Shown: positions 21,306-22,212 of the stretch, piece after piece
Numbering within the stretch: the stretch's first letter is position 1
How the letters are laid out: every line of letters begins with the position of its first letter
Origin: a virus
DNA length: 22,212 nt
Direction: 5' to 3' (one strand)
Virus record (IMG/VR): IMGVR_UViG_3300016457_000288
Span: 1-22,212 of that record
Program-made: the position numbers and the translations under genes
Notes under the pieces: model-generated
What the model was told of the DNA's origin: nothing
The model's input: the letters and a program-made list of their open reading frames with translations, nothing else
Database searches by the model: none

Positions 21306-21649
21306 CATTGTCTTTGGGCTGTACTGTCGCAGAGTTATTGGAACGGATAAGTTCAAAAGAGTTAACAGAGTGGATGGCATATGATCAATTAGAACCATTT
21401 GGACCAAAAGCGGTAAATTTGAACGCAGGATTAATAGTAAGTGCTTATGCAAATTGTCATAGGAAAAAAGGTAGTAAACCAATTCGACCAGATAAAATGG
21501 CGATCGGTGATTTTGGTTATGGGGGAAATGAAAATACAGGAGGTTCTTCTCGTGCAGTAAAAAAACAGACAGTGGAAGAACAAAAACAAATGATATTTGC
21601 AATTGCTGGTGCATTTGGGACAAAGAAAACAAAGGAAAAGTTGAGATAG
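21269..21649 (+). CDS. Frameshift extension of tail assembly chaperone (gpT-like part of gpGT)
   Basis: This part is reached by -1 frameshifting from the 20913 gene, giving a fusion of about 245 residues (119 + 126). It carries the conserved LALSLGCTVAELLERISS and ELTEWMAYDQLEPFGPKA, the signature of the second chaperone domain in lambda-like tail modules. The only upstream start codon in frame, TTG 21308, has no ribosome site and lies inside that conserved block, so independent translation is unlikely. The C-terminus is Gly/Lys-rich. It overlaps the tape measure region by position only: the next ATG is at 21651. Confidence 0.87.
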   Translation, partial: LRGSPRRFYFRLALSLGCTVAELLERISSKELTEWMAYDQLEPFGPKAVNLNAGLIVSAYANCHRKKGSKPIRPDKMAIGDFGYGGNENTGGSSRAVKKQTVEEQKQMIFAIAGAFGTKKTKEKLR

Positions 21650-21650
21650 A

Positions 21651-22212
21651 ATGGCGACGATTGGCACATTAGTTGCACAAATTACAGGGGATACTTCCGG
21701 TTTACGTCGGGCCGAACGAGATACCAAAAAGCATTGTAGTGGTATTGAAAATTCCCTGAAGACGATGAAACGTGTTGCTATAACTGCGTTTGCTGGGTGG
21801 GGAATGGCCCAGTTAGCTCGTGAAATTATCCAGACCGCAGATGCTTTAATTTTAGTCAAGGGCCGTCTCAGTTTGGTTACCACAGGAACCGCTGATTTAG
21901 CACGAGTCCAAGAAAAATTATTCAATGTTGCCAACCAAACGCGAGTGGCTTATCAGGGTACTGCTGATTTATATGCTCGAATTGCTCGCTCAACGAGAGA
22001 GTTAGGTATTTCTCAGGAAGATTTAATCCAGACTACAAAAACCATTAACCAGGCCTTAATTGTTTCTGGTGCTTCGGCTACAGAAGCAAGTGCAGCGTTA
22101 GTTCAGTTGAGCCAAGGTCTCGCATCTGGTACTTTGCGTGGTGATGAGCTTCGTTCCGTATTAGAGCAAACCCCGCGTCTTGCAAGGGCTATGGCCGAAG
22201 GTTTAGGGGTTG
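21651..22212 (+). CDS. Tape measure protein, N-terminal part (runs off window)
   Basis: ATG 21651 follows the chaperone stop by one base, and the frame stays open for 187 codons to the end of the window. The start MATIGTLVAQITGDTSGLRR, then RAERDTKKHCSGIENSLKTM, is the usual tape measure opening. It is followed by a recognised tape measure domain: VKGRLSLVTTGTADLARVQE, YARIARSTRELGISQEDLI, and AALVQLSQGLASGTLRGDEL then RSVLEQTPRLARAMAEGLGV. It fixes tail length and is ejected with DNA. The C-terminal part, with any lytic or membrane region, lies outside the window. Confidence 0.93.
   Translation, partial: MATIGTLVAQITGDTSGLRRAERDTKKHCSGIENSLKTMKRVAITAFAGWGMAQLAREIIQTADALILVKGRLSLVTTGTADLARVQEKLFNVANQTRVAYQGTADLYARIARSTRELGISQEDLIQTTKTINQALIVSGASATEASAALVQLSQGLASGTLRGDELRSVLEQTPRLARAMAEGLGV

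Noticed and set aside
21308-21649. Separate gene starting at TTG 21308
   Set aside because: No ribosome site, start within a conserved block, and a perfect in-phase slippery heptamer upstream explains the frame.
357-21934. Many open frames on the minus strand (for example 9071-9520, 6733-7158, 21431-21934)
   Set aside because: Each lies opposite a clearly coding + strand gene, lacks ribosome sites and has no recognisable protein pattern.
1-22212. tRNA genes, integrase, attachment site or lysis genes
   Set aside because: None could be recognised in the window, so a temperate or strictly lytic lifestyle cannot be decided.

Overview
The window is the packaging, head and tail-start module of a dsDNA tailed bacteriophage or prophage (Caudoviricetes). 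Every convincing gene is on the + strand. The DNA is AT-rich (roughly 40% GC by eye), TAA, TAG and TGA all act as stops, and the structural genes carry strong Shine-Dalgarno sites (AAGGAGGTGA followed by ATAAA and ATG). The order connector, head closure, gp10-like, tail terminator, tube, frameshifted chaperones and tape measure, with no sheath gene, suggests a siphovirus. The host is a bacterium that cannot be named from this sequence.

Layout. 1-1178: small genes, including the end of a gene cut by the window edge and a phage metallopeptidase whose two halves are separated by about 370 bp of unrelated small-gene sequence. 1214-3359: small and large terminase. 3362-3593: two overlapping tiny ORFs across a perfect 19-bp inverted repeat, probably one broken gene. 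3599-6541: portal, then a MuF-type head protein with a PARP-like ADP-ribosyltransferase tail domain. 6577-6708: Gly/Arg-rich peptide. 6709-7794: free-standing NUMOD3/PD-(D/E)XK homing endonuclease. 7796-11193: protease-scaffold (DUF2213) with two internal in-frame starts, decoration-like protein and major capsid protein. 11264-11623: small protein. 11616-18658: a seven-kilobase carbohydrate cassette. 18784-22212: connector, head closure, gp10-like protein, tail terminator, tail tube, tail-assembly chaperones with a classic -1 frameshift site, and the start of the tape measure (runs off the window). No stretch over 300 bases lacks a gene or gene fragment.

The most unusual part is the cassette: a three-domain glycosyltransferase fusion (Rossmann DUF115/sialyltransferase-like + GT2 + GT4), a GT-D glycosyltransferase fused to a methyltransferase, a nucleotide-sugar 4,6-dehydratase-like SDR, a GT-B fragment, a DxD GT-A enzyme and a sulfotransferase, plus two peptides of 33 and 29 residues. 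The genes overlap or nearly touch and sit inside the virion structural operon between capsid and connector genes. The simplest reading is late co-expression with the capsid to make and attach a methylated, sulfated glycan to the particle; modification of host surface glycans is the main alternative. All functions are read from motifs; no searches were possible.
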